Positions 45,742 to 55,120 of a stretch of 64,000 bases of DNA are shown here, piece after piece. Both the position numbers and the translations under genes were made by a program. The notes under the pieces are model-generated. The model made no database searches, had not been told where the DNA came from, and saw only the letters and a list, made by a program, of their open reading frames with translations. The stretch spans positions 1 through 64,000 of the forward strand of contig JALEZW010000071.1 of the NCBI GenBank assembly GCA_022772675.1, in the 5' to 3' direction. Origin of the DNA: Agathobacter sp. (lineage in GTDB: Bacteria; Bacillota; Clostridia; Lachnospirales; Lachnospiraceae). Position 1 is the first letter of the stretch. Each line of letters starts with the position of its first letter.

Positions 45742-46757
45742 AGCACTACTCCATGGGCAATCGCCGGAATCGTCTCCCCCTCATTGAAGCTGACCGTTGA
45801 AAGCAGCGCACCGGTAGGCACAAAAAGAATCCTTTTCAGCTGCCCGGATGCCAGCTTCGGAAGAAAATGCGCACTTAAAGTTGTAGCTGCACAGCCGCAG
45901 CCGGAACCGCCGGAGCCCACTCCCTGGGTTTTTCTGTCATAGATTAACATCCCGCAGTCCTCATGCACATTTCTAATGTCATAACCCTTTTCCCCTAACA
46001 GGTCAAATAAGATTTTCTGACCAACCTCTCCCAGATCTCCGGTTATGATTCTGTCGTAATCCGAAGGTTGTCTCCCGAAATCTTTAAGGTTCTGTGCGAT
46101 TAATTCGCAGGCGGCAGGGGCCATGGCCGCTCCCATATTCATGGAATCCTTAATGCCGTAATCCACAATCTTTCCCGTTGTAATGCCCGTGATTTTCGCT
46201 AAAGGTTTTTCCTTATCCTTTTGCATTTTACCGGCTAAGATAAATGCCCCCGCACCGGTAACCGTCCAGGTGGCGGAAACCGGTCTCTGATTGGCATATT
46301 CCAGTGGAAACCGAAACTGTTTTTCCGCACTGGCAAAGTGGCTGGAGGTCACTGCCGCCACATAGTCCCCATAGCCTGCGGCAACTGTCATGGCACTGAG
46401 TGCCAAAGCCTCCCCGCAGGTGGAACAGGCGCCAAAGAGCCCGAAAAGGGGAATCTGAAAGGTTTTAAGACCAAAGGAGGAGGCAATCAACTGTCCCAGA
46501 AGATCTCCCGCAAAAAGATACCGCATATCCTCGGAATTTTTCCCGGATTTTCCCAGGGCCAGGGTCAGAGCTTCTTTTTGCAGGCTGCTCTCTGCCGCCT
46601 CCCAGGTACTCTGTCCGAATTTATCGGTTTCCCCGATGCAGTCAAACTCCTCCGCTAAGGGTCCCTCCCCTTCTTTGGTTCCCACCACAGAGGCACTTCC
46701 AATAATAAAAGGAGTCTCCGCAAAACGGAGACTCCCTGTTCCAATCTGCTGATTCAT
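45726..46757 (-). CDS. spoVAD: Stage V sporulation protein AD
   Basis: Peripheral dipicolinate-binding protein of the SpoVA channel, with a thiolase-like fold. At 343 residues it is full length; recognised segments are SLRFAETPFIIGSASVVGTKEGEGPL, shown here only by its ends SLRF and GEGPL, AGDLLGQLIASSFG, FGLFGACSTCGEAL, the Gly-rich GSGGSGCGCAATTLSAHFLP and RILFVPTGALLSTVS. AAGGGAG precedes the ATG. Its 3' end has been duplicated in tandem. The upstream gap to apt (46758-46895) holds no spoVAC. Confidence 0.95.
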   Translation of the reverse strand: MNQQIGTGSLRFAETPFIIGSASVVGTKEGEGPLAEEFDCIGETDKFGQSTWEAAESSLQKEALTLALGKSGKNSEDMRYLFAGDLLGQLIASSFGLKTFQIPLFGLFGACSTCGEALALSAMTVAAGYGDYVAAVTSSHFASAEKQFRFPLEYANQRPVSATWTVTGAGAFILAGKMQKDKEKPLAKITGITTGKIVDYGIKDSMNMGAAMAPAACELIAQNLKDFGRQPSDYDRIITGDLGEVGQKILFDLLGEKGYDIRNVHEDCGMLIYDRKTQGVGSGGSGCGCAATTLSAHFLPKLASGQLKRILFVPTGALLSTVSFNEGETIPAIAHGVVLESCG

Positions 46758-46895
46758 ACAATCTCCCTTCTGTCTGCCGGGTTTATAAGCTTATGCTAAG
46801 CCACTCCCGTATAGATATGGGATAGTATGTATCAAACAGACTATTCTTATTCACACCCAAAATCATCAGCACAAATGTAAAAAAGGGACAAAATT

Positions 46896-47420
46896 TCATG
46901 CGCCTTCAAACTGGACAACGGAATCCACGTCATAGTTTCCAAGAACCTCACGCCCTTTTAAATCCGTCAGTTCAATCAGAAACAGTGCCTTTACTACTTC
47001 ACCGCCCAGCTCCTCCACAAGCTCTGCAGCTGCTTTCATGGTTCCTCCGGTTGCAATCAGATCATCCAGAAGAACGACCCTGTCGCCTTTTTTGATGGCG
47101 TCCTTATGAATTTCAATGGTTGCCGTGCCATATTCCAGATCATAGGTTTTCTCCACGGTCTCGCAGGGAAGTTTGCCCTTCTTACGGATCGGCACAAAAG
47201 GTTTATGGAGATTGTAGGCAAGAGGCATGCCAAACAGAAATCCCCTTGACTCTGCTCCAGCAATCACGTCAAACTCCAGTCCCTCAAGCTTTTTTTCCAG
47301 TTCATCGATGGCAAGCTTTAAGGAGTCCGGATCCTGCAGGACGCTGGTAATATCCCGGAAAATAATACCTTTTTCCGGAAAATCCGGAATGTTTCGAATG
47401 TACTCTTTAAGTTCTTTCAT
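46896..47420 (-). CDS. apt: Adenine phosphoribosyltransferase
   Basis: Salvages adenine to AMP with PRPP. The 174 residues match Apt: MKELKEYIRNIPDFPEKG opening, GIIFRDITSVLQDP, AGAESRGFLFGMPLAY and the PRPP motif VVLLDDLIATGGTMKAA. ATG 47420 follows GAGGGA; upstream in-frame codons to 47492 are not conserved. It appears to be a single-gene unit. The spoVAD gene downstream on the same strand starts 139 bases later. Confidence 0.97.
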   Translation of the reverse strand: MKELKEYIRNIPDFPEKGIIFRDITSVLQDPDSLKLAIDELEKKLEGLEFDVIAGAESRGFLFGMPLAYNLHKPFVPIRKKGKLPCETVEKTYDLEYGTATIEIHKDAIKKGDRVVLLDDLIATGGTMKAAAELVEELGGEVVKALFLIELTDLKGREVLGNYDVDSVVQFEGA

Positions 47421-47574
47421 GGTATCCCTCACAATCTGAAAAGTTATTCTAACTCCGATTATATGCCATTGCGGCTGCAAGTGCAATGGCATTTTTCATA
47501 TTAGCTGCGAATCTATTCCTCTGTGAATCCTTTTGAAGTCACATACATCGAATAAAGGAAATGTTCATTTTTCT

Positions 47575-49269
47575 CTATCCGATCAGCACCTTTTTCCCTT
47601 CAAAGGCAAAGCCATACTTATGAATTCTATCAGCCGGAATCCCCCTGGCAGTCAGCTGCGCGGCATACTCTTTTTCCTCAATCTGCTTATGGGCAGCCGC
47701 CACGGTGTCTGCGAGGGTTTTCTCATCCTCAGGATCATGCACCTTAAATTCCAGAATAAAGGCATCCTTCTTAAGATTCTTCGGCTCGATCATCACATCA
47801 TACCTGCCGAGACCGCTCTCCCTGTTGGAGGTAACCACATACTCTCCGGCAAGGTCAACCACCAGCCCCAGAACGAAACCGTGATAAAAGTTCTCCGGTT
47901 CCTGTTTCTCCGACGGACTGGTGCCGGCGTCAAAATAACTGAAGGTCTTTAATGCCACATTGTTCATGTAGACATTCATTGCTTTCAGGTCATTAGTCAG
48001 CAATGCTTTGACAAAACCATTGTAATCTCTCTGAGATCTTTTAAACCAGTCCCGGACCAGTCCCCGGAACATCCGGCTCACCTCCTGATTGGTGAACGCC
48101 AATTCGTACAGGGGCTCTTCATATTCCGCCACTTCATTGACCAGCTGATACTGGATTACTTTCAGATAGCCGCTGGCAAGCAGGAGGCTCCAGATGGCAT
48201 CCGGGTCATCGTCAAGCTGGTTATACACGATCTGTTCATCAATTGGACAGCGGATATGTTCCCCATTCAGCAATACGCCAAACAGTTCTTTTATGTCTTC
48301 GTCTCCCTCCCGGATCAGCTTTTCCACCAGACTATTACTGCTGGTGTTGGCCCAGTAAGTGGCAATTTTTCCTTTATTCAGGAAATTCAGGATAGACCAG
48401 GGATTGTAAATATCGGTATGGTTTCCAAAGGTGAAACCATCATACCAACTCCTTACCTCTTCTTTCCGGTCTGAATAGCCATACTCATCCAGTGCATCAA
48501 ACACCTCCGGCTCCGTAAAACCGAAAGAGGTGGCATATTTCTCCGAGGTGGTTGTAACGACTTCCAGATTGTTCAGATCGGAGAAAATGGATTCCTTGCT
48601 GACTCTTGTAATACCTGTCATGATGCCTCTTTCGAGATACGGGTTTGTCTTAAATGTGGAGTTGAACAGGCTTCTGGTAAAGGAAACCAGTTTCTCCCAG
48701 TAACCCTGAATGTAAGCTTCTTGCAAGGGAGTATCATATTCATCCAGCAGGATGATTACTTTTTTCCCATAATACTGACACATCATTTTAGCAAGATAAT
48801 GAACCGACATTGATGCATCGACATCATCCATCTGTGGATTTACACGATAAAAATAATCCCTGTCACCATCTTTACATTGAACTGCGTCCAGTAAAAAATC
48901 ATATCTACTGTATAATTCTGAGATCAATTGGCATATCTTCTTCCTTGTGGACTGAAAATCCGTCTCCTTAATATTGGCAAAGGAAAGAAAAATCACCGGA
49001 TACGTTCCCTGCAGCTTTCTATACTTTTCCTCCTGCCAGATGGAAAGTCCCTCAAACAGGTCTGACCGGTCTGCATATTCCACGGAGAAAAAAGACTCTA
49101 TCATGCTCATGTTCAGTGTCTTTCCGAAACGGCGTGGTCTGGTGATCAGTGTCACAGCGTCCCCGCTTTCCCACCATTCCCGGATAAAATCAGTTTTATC
49201 CACATAAAAATAGTTTTCCTCTCTCAGTTTATCAAAACTCTGTACTCCGATTGCAATTGTTTTTGCCAT
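47575..49269 (-). CDS. AAA-ATPase-like / PD-(D/E)XK nuclease family protein
   Basis: Protein of 564 residues of a family (AAA-ATPase-like plus DUF1703) that is often multi-copy in gut bacteria. The N-terminal part has FDKLREENYFYVDKTDFI and a P-loop-like RPRRFGKTLNMSM; LLDEYDTPLQEAY is Walker B-like. The C-terminal part has a PD-(D/E)XK-type core: RYDVMIEP followed by FILEFKV. ATG 49269 follows GGAGG. Its function is unproven; proposed roles are in DNA handling or mobile elements. It stands alone between apt and a terminator. Confidence 0.85.
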   Translation of the reverse strand: MAKTIAIGVQSFDKLREENYFYVDKTDFIREWWESGDAVTLITRPRRFGKTLNMSMIESFFSVEYADRSDLFEGLSIWQEEKYRKLQGTYPVIFLSFANIKETDFQSTRKKICQLISELYSRYDFLLDAVQCKDGDRDYFYRVNPQMDDVDASMSVHYLAKMMCQYYGKKVIILLDEYDTPLQEAYIQGYWEKLVSFTRSLFNSTFKTNPYLERGIMTGITRVSKESIFSDLNNLEVVTTTSEKYATSFGFTEPEVFDALDEYGYSDRKEEVRSWYDGFTFGNHTDIYNPWSILNFLNKGKIATYWANTSSNSLVEKLIREGDEDIKELFGVLLNGEHIRCPIDEQIVYNQLDDDPDAIWSLLLASGYLKVIQYQLVNEVAEYEEPLYELAFTNQEVSRMFRGLVRDWFKRSQRDYNGFVKALLTNDLKAMNVYMNNVALKTFSYFDAGTSPSEKQEPENFYHGFVLGLVVDLAGEYVVTSNRESGLGRYDVMIEPKNLKKDAFILEFKVHDPEDEKTLADTVAAAHKQIEEKEYAAQLTARGIPADRIHKYGFAFEGKKVLIG

Positions 49270-49290
49270 AAAACACCTCCGGCCCATACA

Positions 49291-49334
49291 AAAATCCGCT
49301 GCACTATCTCGTTAGCAATAGTATAGCGGATTTT
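49291..49334 (-). terminator. Terminator after trmO, related to the one at 10928
   Basis: Outer arms 49291-49300 and 49325-49334 pair perfectly over ten bases, followed on the minus strand by T5. Arms and nearby loop bases match the terminator at 10928-10970, including 15 bases on the right arm. Confidence 0.82.
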
Positions 49335-49409
49335 CCTGTATAATACAATTGATATTCTGCCCTCTGCACTGGCCGTTTTCTATTGTACCCGTCCCATGGA
49401 GGATGCCTC

Positions 49410-50102
49410 CTACTTCACCTTTCTCAGTTCCCCATCCCTCTTTTTCACATCCTTTACCACCAGCTGCCCATCTGAAACTACAAAACGGATATCATAGTCA
49501 TCAAAAGCCATGCCGTACACATAATCCGGCTGTCTGTTGTATGCAGCCCTGGGATCCTGAGCCAGCACATCCATGGCGGTCTGGCGAAGTTTCTCCGGAA
49601 GTTTTATAAGCAGTTCCTCCGGGAATATGACGGGAATGCGGAAATCTTCATATTTCTCCGCAAAGCCCCCTTTTGCCTCCGGGTGGGCATCCGCATAGGG
49701 AAGATACGGTTTAATATCAACCAGTGGTGTGCCGTCCAAAAGATCCACTCCCGAGACGGTTAGAACCGGTCCCAACTTCTCATCCTGCCGCACATCCATA
49801 AGCCTTACGCAGGATAACCCGATGGAATTGGGACGAAAAGGCGAGCGTGTCGCAAAGACACCCCGCCTTTCTTTTCCTCCCAGACGGGGAGGTGCTACCG
49901 TTGCATGGAATTCCTTTTGTTTTGCCCGTGAAAATTCCCATAGAAGCCAAAGATGGGAAAATTCCTCAATTCCCTTCACCGCATCCGGATTCCGGAACTT
50001 CGGCTCAAAAACGATTTTGCCCACAGCAGGTGCCAATCCGCTCTGCCTGGGAATACCGAATTTCTCCGGAAATGGCGTGTGTATTTTTGCAATATATTCC
50101 AT
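49410..50102 (-). CDS. trmO: tRNA (t6A37) N6-methyltransferase TrmO
   Basis: Methylates N6-threonylcarbamoyladenosine at position 37 of some tRNAs, using SAM. The 230 residues match TrmO/TsaA: MEYIAKIHTPFPEKFGIPRQ opening, FSHLWLLWEFS, the conserved ERRGVFATRSPFRPNSIGLS, LLDGTPLVDIKPYLPYAD and a C-terminal YVYGMAFDDYDIRF region. It lies nine bases after the large orphan gene and is followed by a terminator, so the two form one unit. Confidence 0.93.
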   Translation of the reverse strand: MEYIAKIHTPFPEKFGIPRQSGLAPAVGKIVFEPKFRNPDAVKGIEEFSHLWLLWEFSRAKQKEFHATVAPPRLGGKERRGVFATRSPFRPNSIGLSCVRLMDVRQDEKLGPVLTVSGVDLLDGTPLVDIKPYLPYADAHPEAKGGFAEKYEDFRIPVIFPEELLIKLPEKLRQTAMDVLAQDPRAAYNRQPDYVYGMAFDDYDIRFVVSDGQLVVKDVKKRDGELRKVK

Positions 50103-50111
50103 GGTGCACCC

Positions 50112-52352
50112 CTACATCTGATAAAATCTTAAGTTTTCTTTGAGAGCCGCTGTAATGGTTCCTCCTGCCGCCTGATACTTATCATACAAAGTTGTAAACC
50201 TCTGCAGTTTTCTCTTATTCTCCGCATCCAGGCGGTTAAAGGCATTCTGATACTGGGGATTGGAAGAAAGTCCCGTACGGATTTCCTTTGCAAAAGGACA
50301 GTACCGTGCCATGATATCCCGGGAAACTTTGTTCAGACGGAAGCTTCCCTGGGATTCGTATTTCATCCATGCCTGATAATCCTTCACGAACACCTCCCGG
50401 TAGCTGTTTCTTGCCCGGGTCAGTGCAGTCTTTATCTTCTCCTTGGCCTCTGCCGAAAGGTCTGAATTCTTGCGGTAATACTGGATAAAGTCACAGTATT
50501 CGGAGGTAAGAGATTTCTCCCGGATATCATTCCAGTATACCCCCTGCACTCTGCGGCAGATTTCCCAGCGATACCGTCCAATGGTTTCTATCATCAGTTC
50601 ATCCAGATCCACTGCCGTAAAAATGGGGAATAAGAAACGGGCAGGGGTATCCACCTTTGCCCCTGCAGTCTCCTGCCACATCAGGGCACGGGTTCCGGCA
50701 TTGGGCATTAAAATCACATCCGGCAGAATTTCTTTTTTGATCCACTCCTGGTTGATTCCCCGGTCCGGATCTGAAAACATCACTTCATGGTAGAGAGCGG
50801 AATAATCCAGACGTCTGACCTTGTTGATGGCATTTTCAATCTTTTCAGCCGTCACTGCCATCTTTTCTACCACATTGATGAAGTCTTCCTCCATAATGAT
50901 CGGACAGAAAGAGCTGACTCTTCCGTAGGTGACACGGTTTCCGGACATAAACATATTCCGGATCTCAAACTCCACCTTTTTCTTCCTGCTCCTCTTATAT
51001 GCCAGCATCTGTTCTTCCGTAATATTTCCGGTACGCTTCATCTCTAAAAGATAGCCATTATAATCCTGATCAAATTCGTTGCGGGATGGCTCCTTTTTTC
51101 CCTCATAAATCTGTAAAAGCCAGTCGTAAATCGTATAGACATGGTCGGAATGAAACAGCCCTAGAGAATCCGTCAGATTATAGAGAGCATTGGTATTTTC
51201 CTCCCCCGCCATGGAGGCATCCATGAAGCCGAAATGAAGAAACATCAGAATGATTGGAGATGGCTTGACCAGATCCTCAACCGACCGCATAAATGCCTTT
51301 TCATAAACATCGTAAAATACCTTGGTAATCTCCCTGCGGAGTTGGCGCGCCTCGTTATCGGTTGCCATAACATCCGGCAGTTCCCGATACTGCTGCACAA
51401 TACTGTGGAAATCCCGGATCGTCTCATTACTGTATCCCGCATACTCTAAAATATGGGCAATACAGTCCTCTCTTGCGATATTGATTCTTCCCTCTGCGAC
51501 CTGATTAAAGTCATAATTTTCACAGAGTTCTCTTGCCTCTTCCACCTGTTTCTTTTCGTAAAACCCAAGCTGGGACATGATTTCCACGATATGTAACAGG
51601 CGTTTCCTGATATCTGAAATATCCTGCTTTTTCTTTGACAGCTGTACAGCAAGTCCGAAATACAGATGAAAAATATCATCCCTAGAGTCCGAGTACAGAA
51701 TATCCCTGTTATAAAGCTGGTAATTTACCATCTCGGCAATTCCCTGGGTCACACGGCGCATCTGGGCGGCAGCCTCCATGATTGCACCGACGCAGAGACT
51801 GTCATCCCTTATCATCAACTGCATGTAGTCCTTTAAATAGCCCTTTACCAGACTGTTACTGTTTGCAATCTCCCAGTTTTCCGCCTTATGCTGCATCTTT
51901 AAGGCCTCAAAGCTCTCAATACGTGTAAAGTCCTGCTCATCTAACAGTTTCTCCGTACAGATGGATTTGTATTCACTGTACAGAGACTCTGCCACATTGT
52001 GGAGCAGGACTGACTTTTTCTGGAGGCTGGCGTAGAGACACAGGGACTGGTGGCGCTGTTCTACCGCTGTCCGTAAAAATATGGGCCGGAAATTCTCATG
52101 CTCCGATAATATCACCCGCAAATCCTGTGCATCTTTACAGGGAATGACAATTAAAGTTGTATCCTCCCTTGCAACATAATTACAGGCAAACCACTCATTT
52201 TCCAGAATACCGATGATGGAATTCCGGTTCATCACCACTTCTGCAAAATCAAACTGCCGGACAACGGAGCCCTCCTGAATGAGATACCACTCCATCACCT
52301 TGTCCTGTTTTTTCGCCACAACCTCGCCTTTTTTTACTTTTAATGCATTCAT
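50112..52352 (-). CDS. Large orphan protein with cNMP-binding-like N-terminus
   Basis: Uncharacterised cytosolic protein of 746 residues. The first 120 or so (LKVKKGEVVAKKQDKVMEWY, LIQEGSVVRQ, NSIIGILENEWF, DTTLIVIPCKDAQDL) look like a Crp/cyclic-nucleotide-binding beta barrel, but the phosphate-binding cassette with its Arg is not evident, so another ligand or none is possible. The remainder is a long helical, charged region with no helix-turn-helix or enzyme motif that I recognise. There is no signal peptide or membrane segment. GGGGG precedes the ATG. It is cotranscribed with trmO. I do not know its function. Confidence 0.7.
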   Translation of the reverse strand: MNALKVKKGEVVAKKQDKVMEWYLIQEGSVVRQFDFAEVVMNRNSIIGILENEWFACNYVAREDTTLIVIPCKDAQDLRVILSEHENFRPIFLRTAVEQRHQSLCLYASLQKKSVLLHNVAESLYSEYKSICTEKLLDEQDFTRIESFEALKMQHKAENWEIANSNSLVKGYLKDYMQLMIRDDSLCVGAIMEAAAQMRRVTQGIAEMVNYQLYNRDILYSDSRDDIFHLYFGLAVQLSKKKQDISDIRKRLLHIVEIMSQLGFYEKKQVEEARELCENYDFNQVAEGRINIAREDCIAHILEYAGYSNETIRDFHSIVQQYRELPDVMATDNEARQLRREITKVFYDVYEKAFMRSVEDLVKPSPIILMFLHFGFMDASMAGEENTNALYNLTDSLGLFHSDHVYTIYDWLLQIYEGKKEPSRNEFDQDYNGYLLEMKRTGNITEEQMLAYKRSRKKKVEFEIRNMFMSGNRVTYGRVSSFCPIIMEEDFINVVEKMAVTAEKIENAINKVRRLDYSALYHEVMFSDPDRGINQEWIKKEILPDVILMPNAGTRALMWQETAGAKVDTPARFLFPIFTAVDLDELMIETIGRYRWEICRRVQGVYWNDIREKSLTSEYCDFIQYYRKNSDLSAEAKEKIKTALTRARNSYREVFVKDYQAWMKYESQGSFRLNKVSRDIMARYCPFAKEIRTGLSSNPQYQNAFNRLDAENKRKLQRFTTLYDKYQAAGGTITAALKENLRFYQM

Positions 52353-52453
52353 ATGATTCCCCCGAACTTTTCCTTCAAACAGTCCTAACTGCTTTTCATT
52401 TTACCACAAGAAAGACTGTTATTCAATGCCGGGAGAATGCCCTCATGCTTTGT

Positions 52454-53701
52454 TTACTGGTAAATCGGATATTTATCACAGATTTTTGCAACTTCCCCAC
52501 GAACATACTCTAACTGGTTCTCATAATCCGTGGCAATGAGATAAATCAGTTCTGCGATTTTTTCCATATCCTCCTCAACCAGGCCTCTTGAGGTAACCGC
52601 CGGGGTTCCAATTCTGACACCGGATGTAACGAAAGGACTTCTCGGGTCATTGGGTACCGTATTTTTATTTAAGGTAATACGCGCGCTATCACAGCGGTTC
52701 TGCAGCTCTTTGCCGCTGATATCCAGATTCCGTAAATCCACTAACATCAGATGGTTGTCCGTTCCACCTGTTAAGATATCAAATCCCTGTTTGATTAAAG
52801 CCTGGGATAATGCCCTGGCATTCTTAATCACCTGCTTTTGATATTCCTTAAATTCCGGCTTCAATGCCTCTCCGAGACAGACTGCCTTTCCGGCAATTAC
52901 ATGCATCAGCGGACCACCCTGGATTCCCGGGAAAATCGCTTTGTTGAAATTAAATTTCTCTGCAGCTTCTTTATTTGCAAGAATCATTCCGCCTCTCGGT
53001 CCTCTTAAAGTCTTATGTGTGGTGGTAGTCACAACATCTGCATATGGGATCGGACTTGGGTGAAGTCCTGCAGCCACAAGACCTGCAATATGGGCCATAT
53101 CCACCATCAGATAAGCCCCTACTTCATCTGCCACCTCCCGGAATTTCTTAAAATCAATGGTTCTGGCATAGGCACTGGCACCTGCAATAATCAACTTCGG
53201 CTTTGCTTCTAAGGCAATCCTTCTCATCTCATCATAATCAATGAATCCCTCGCTGTTAACACCATATGGTACAACGTTGAACCATTTTCCTGACATATTG
53301 ACCGGACTTCCATGGGTCAGATGTCCGCCGTGGTCTAAGTTCATTCCCATGATGGTATCCCCCGGCTCTAACATGGCAAAGAATACTGCCATATTTGCCT
53401 GAGCCCCGGAATGGGGCTGTACATTTGCATAATCACAGTGAAAAAGTTCTTTTGCGCGTTCAATGGCGATGTTTTCTACAATATCCACATCCTCGCAGCC
53501 GCCATAATATCTTTTTCCCGGATATCCTTCTGCATATTTGTTTGTCAGCACGGTTCCCATTGCTAACATAGAAGCCTCGGAAACGATATTCTCTGATGCA
53601 ATCAGCTCTAAGTTATTGCTCTGTCTCTCAAACTCCAGCCCGATTGCCTCCCCGACTTCTTTATCATTTTCTGTTAAAAGCTCCATGATATCTTTAACCA
53701 T
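52454..53701 (-). CDS. glyA: Serine hydroxymethyltransferase
   Basis: PLP enzyme converting serine and tetrahydrofolate to glycine and methylene-tetrahydrofolate. The 415 residues contain [11 protein letters not shown], the [15 protein letters not shown] segment, [22 protein letters not shown] and the PLP lysine in [21 protein letters not shown] precedes the ATG. It follows lpdA by 34 bases and is the last gene of the glycine cleavage cluster, so the whole glycine-serine-C1 interchange is encoded together behind one riboswitch. Confidence 0.97.
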   Translation of the reverse strand: MVKDIMELLTENDKEVGEAIGLEFERQSNNLELIASENIVSEASMLAMGTVLTNKYAEGYPGKRYYGGCEDVDIVENIAIERAKELFHCDYANVQPHSGAQANMAVFFAMLEPGDTIMGMNLDHGGHLTHGSPVNMSGKWFNVVPYGVNSEGFIDYDEMRRIALEAKPKLIIAGASAYARTIDFKKFREVADEVGAYLMVDMAHIAGLVAAGLHPSPIPYADVVTTTTHKTLRGPRGGMILANKEAAEKFNFNKAIFPGIQGGPLMHVIAGKAVCLGEALKPEFKEYQKQVIKNARALSQALIKQGFDILTGGTDNHLMLVDLRNLDISGKELQNRCDSARITLNKNTVPNDPRSPFVTSGVRIGTPAVTSRGLVEEDMEKIAELIYLIATDYENQLEYVRGEVAKICDKYPIYQ

Positions 53702-53735
53702 TTGTCTTTCCTCCTTCTTTCTACGGTTCTCAGGC

Positions 53736-55100
53736 TTACGCGTTTACCGCCTCCGTAATTCCCTCGCTAAAGGTGGGATGGGGACGAATCACGGAACCCA
53801 TCTCCTCTAAGGTCATGCCGGCTGTTATGGCAGTTCCGAACTCACTGATCATATCGGTGGCTCTTGCACACATCATCTGCGCCCCGAGAATCTTTCCTGT
53901 TTCGGCTTCTGCAACTACTTTGATAAATCCTCTCTCCTGATTAGACAGAACCGATTTTCCATTTGCGGACATGGCATACTTATGGGTGGTAACTGTCATT
54001 CCATCCGCTTCTGCCTCTTCCCTGGAAAGTCCTACCGTTGCAATTTCCGGATTCGTATAAACACATCCCGGAATTGCCTGCATATTAATAGGAAATTTCT
54101 CATTGACCATATGTGCCACCGCATTGATTCCCTCTGCTGAAGCCACATGCGCTAACTGGATTCCACCTGTCACATCTCCAATGGCATAGATATTAGGAAT
54201 ATTCGTCTGATAATTCTTATTTACCAGTATTCTGCCCCGGTCTGTGGCAATTTCAATCCCTTCACCAAACAGACCTTCTGTATTGGCACGTCTTCCTACA
54301 GCCACAAGAATTCCATCTGCTTCCACTTCATGAAGAGTATCTTTTTCCGTATAACGGCAGAGCAGAGCTTTGTCCGCTCCTTCTGCAATTTCTTCTACCT
54401 TTGCTTTGGTATGAATCTCCACATTCCGCTTCTTTAAAATCATCTTCAGATTCTGGGCAATTTCCTTATCCATATTGGCAAGGATACGGTCCAGTGCCTC
54501 AATGACGGTCACCTGACACCCCAGTGAACTGTAAATAGACGCAAACTCCATTCCGATTACTCCGCCTCCGATAATGACCAGATGCGGATAGACTTCTTTC
54601 CTATTTAAAAGGGTGTCACTGTTTACTACATCCGGAAGATCTGCTCCCGGTATTGGAGGCATCGCAGGCACAGATCCTGTGGCAATCAATATCTTATCTG
54701 TAGACAACAGGGTCTGTTCTTCTCCCTGTACCGTCACTTCATTCGTGGAGGTGATACAGCCGGTGCCGGAATAAACCGCTATTTTATTCTTTTTCATCAG
54801 CATGGCAATTCCATCTCTGAGCTGTTTGATAACCTCGTCTTTTCTCTCCTGGATTTCTTCCATATTATAGGAAGCAGCATCTACATGGATGCCAAGCTGC
54901 TCACAGGCTTTTATCTCTGCAAACAGATCTGTGGAATGCATAATCGTTTTTGTCGGAATACAGCCACGATTTAAACAGGTTCCTCCCAGCTCACGTTTTT
55001 CCACCAGAGCGGTCTTCATTCCCTTTTTTGCACTTTCTATTGCTGCAATATATCCGCCGGGTCCGGCACCTATGACAACTAAATCAAAGCTATCTGCCAT
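53736..55100 (-). CDS. lpdA: Dihydrolipoyl dehydrogenase (L-protein)
   Basis: Flavoenzyme that reoxidises dihydrolipoyl-GcvH with NAD. The 454 residues have the FAD motif [17 protein letters not shown], redox cysteines in [13 protein letters not shown], an NAD motif [33 protein letters not shown] and the C-terminal catalytic [12 protein letters not shown]. No extra lipoyl domain is attached. ATG 55100 is eight bases after GGGAGGG; a GTG one codon earlier is possible. Placed between gcvPB and glyA, so dedicated to glycine cleavage. Confidence 0.97.
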   Translation of the reverse strand: MADSFDLVVIGAGPGGYIAAIESAKKGMKTALVEKRELGGTCLNRGCIPTKTIMHSTDLFAEIKACEQLGIHVDAASYNMEEIQERKDEVIKQLRDGIAMLMKKNKIAVYSGTGCITSTNEVTVQGEEQTLLSTDKILIATGSVPAMPPIPGADLPDVVNSDTLLNRKEVYPHLVIIGGGVIGMEFASIYSSLGCQVTVIEALDRILANMDKEIAQNLKMILKKRNVEIHTKAKVEEIAEGADKALLCRYTEKDTLHEVEADGILVAVGRRANTEGLFGEGIEIATDRGRILVNKNYQTNIPNIYAIGDVTGGIQLAHVASAEGINAVAHMVNEKFPINMQAIPGCVYTNPEIATVGLSREEAEADGMTVTTHKYAMSANGKSVLSNQERGFIKVVAEAETGKILGAQMMCARATDMISEFGTAITAGMTLEEMGSVIRPHPTFSEGITEAVNA

Positions 55101-55120
55101 CACTTACGCCCTCCCTTTTC

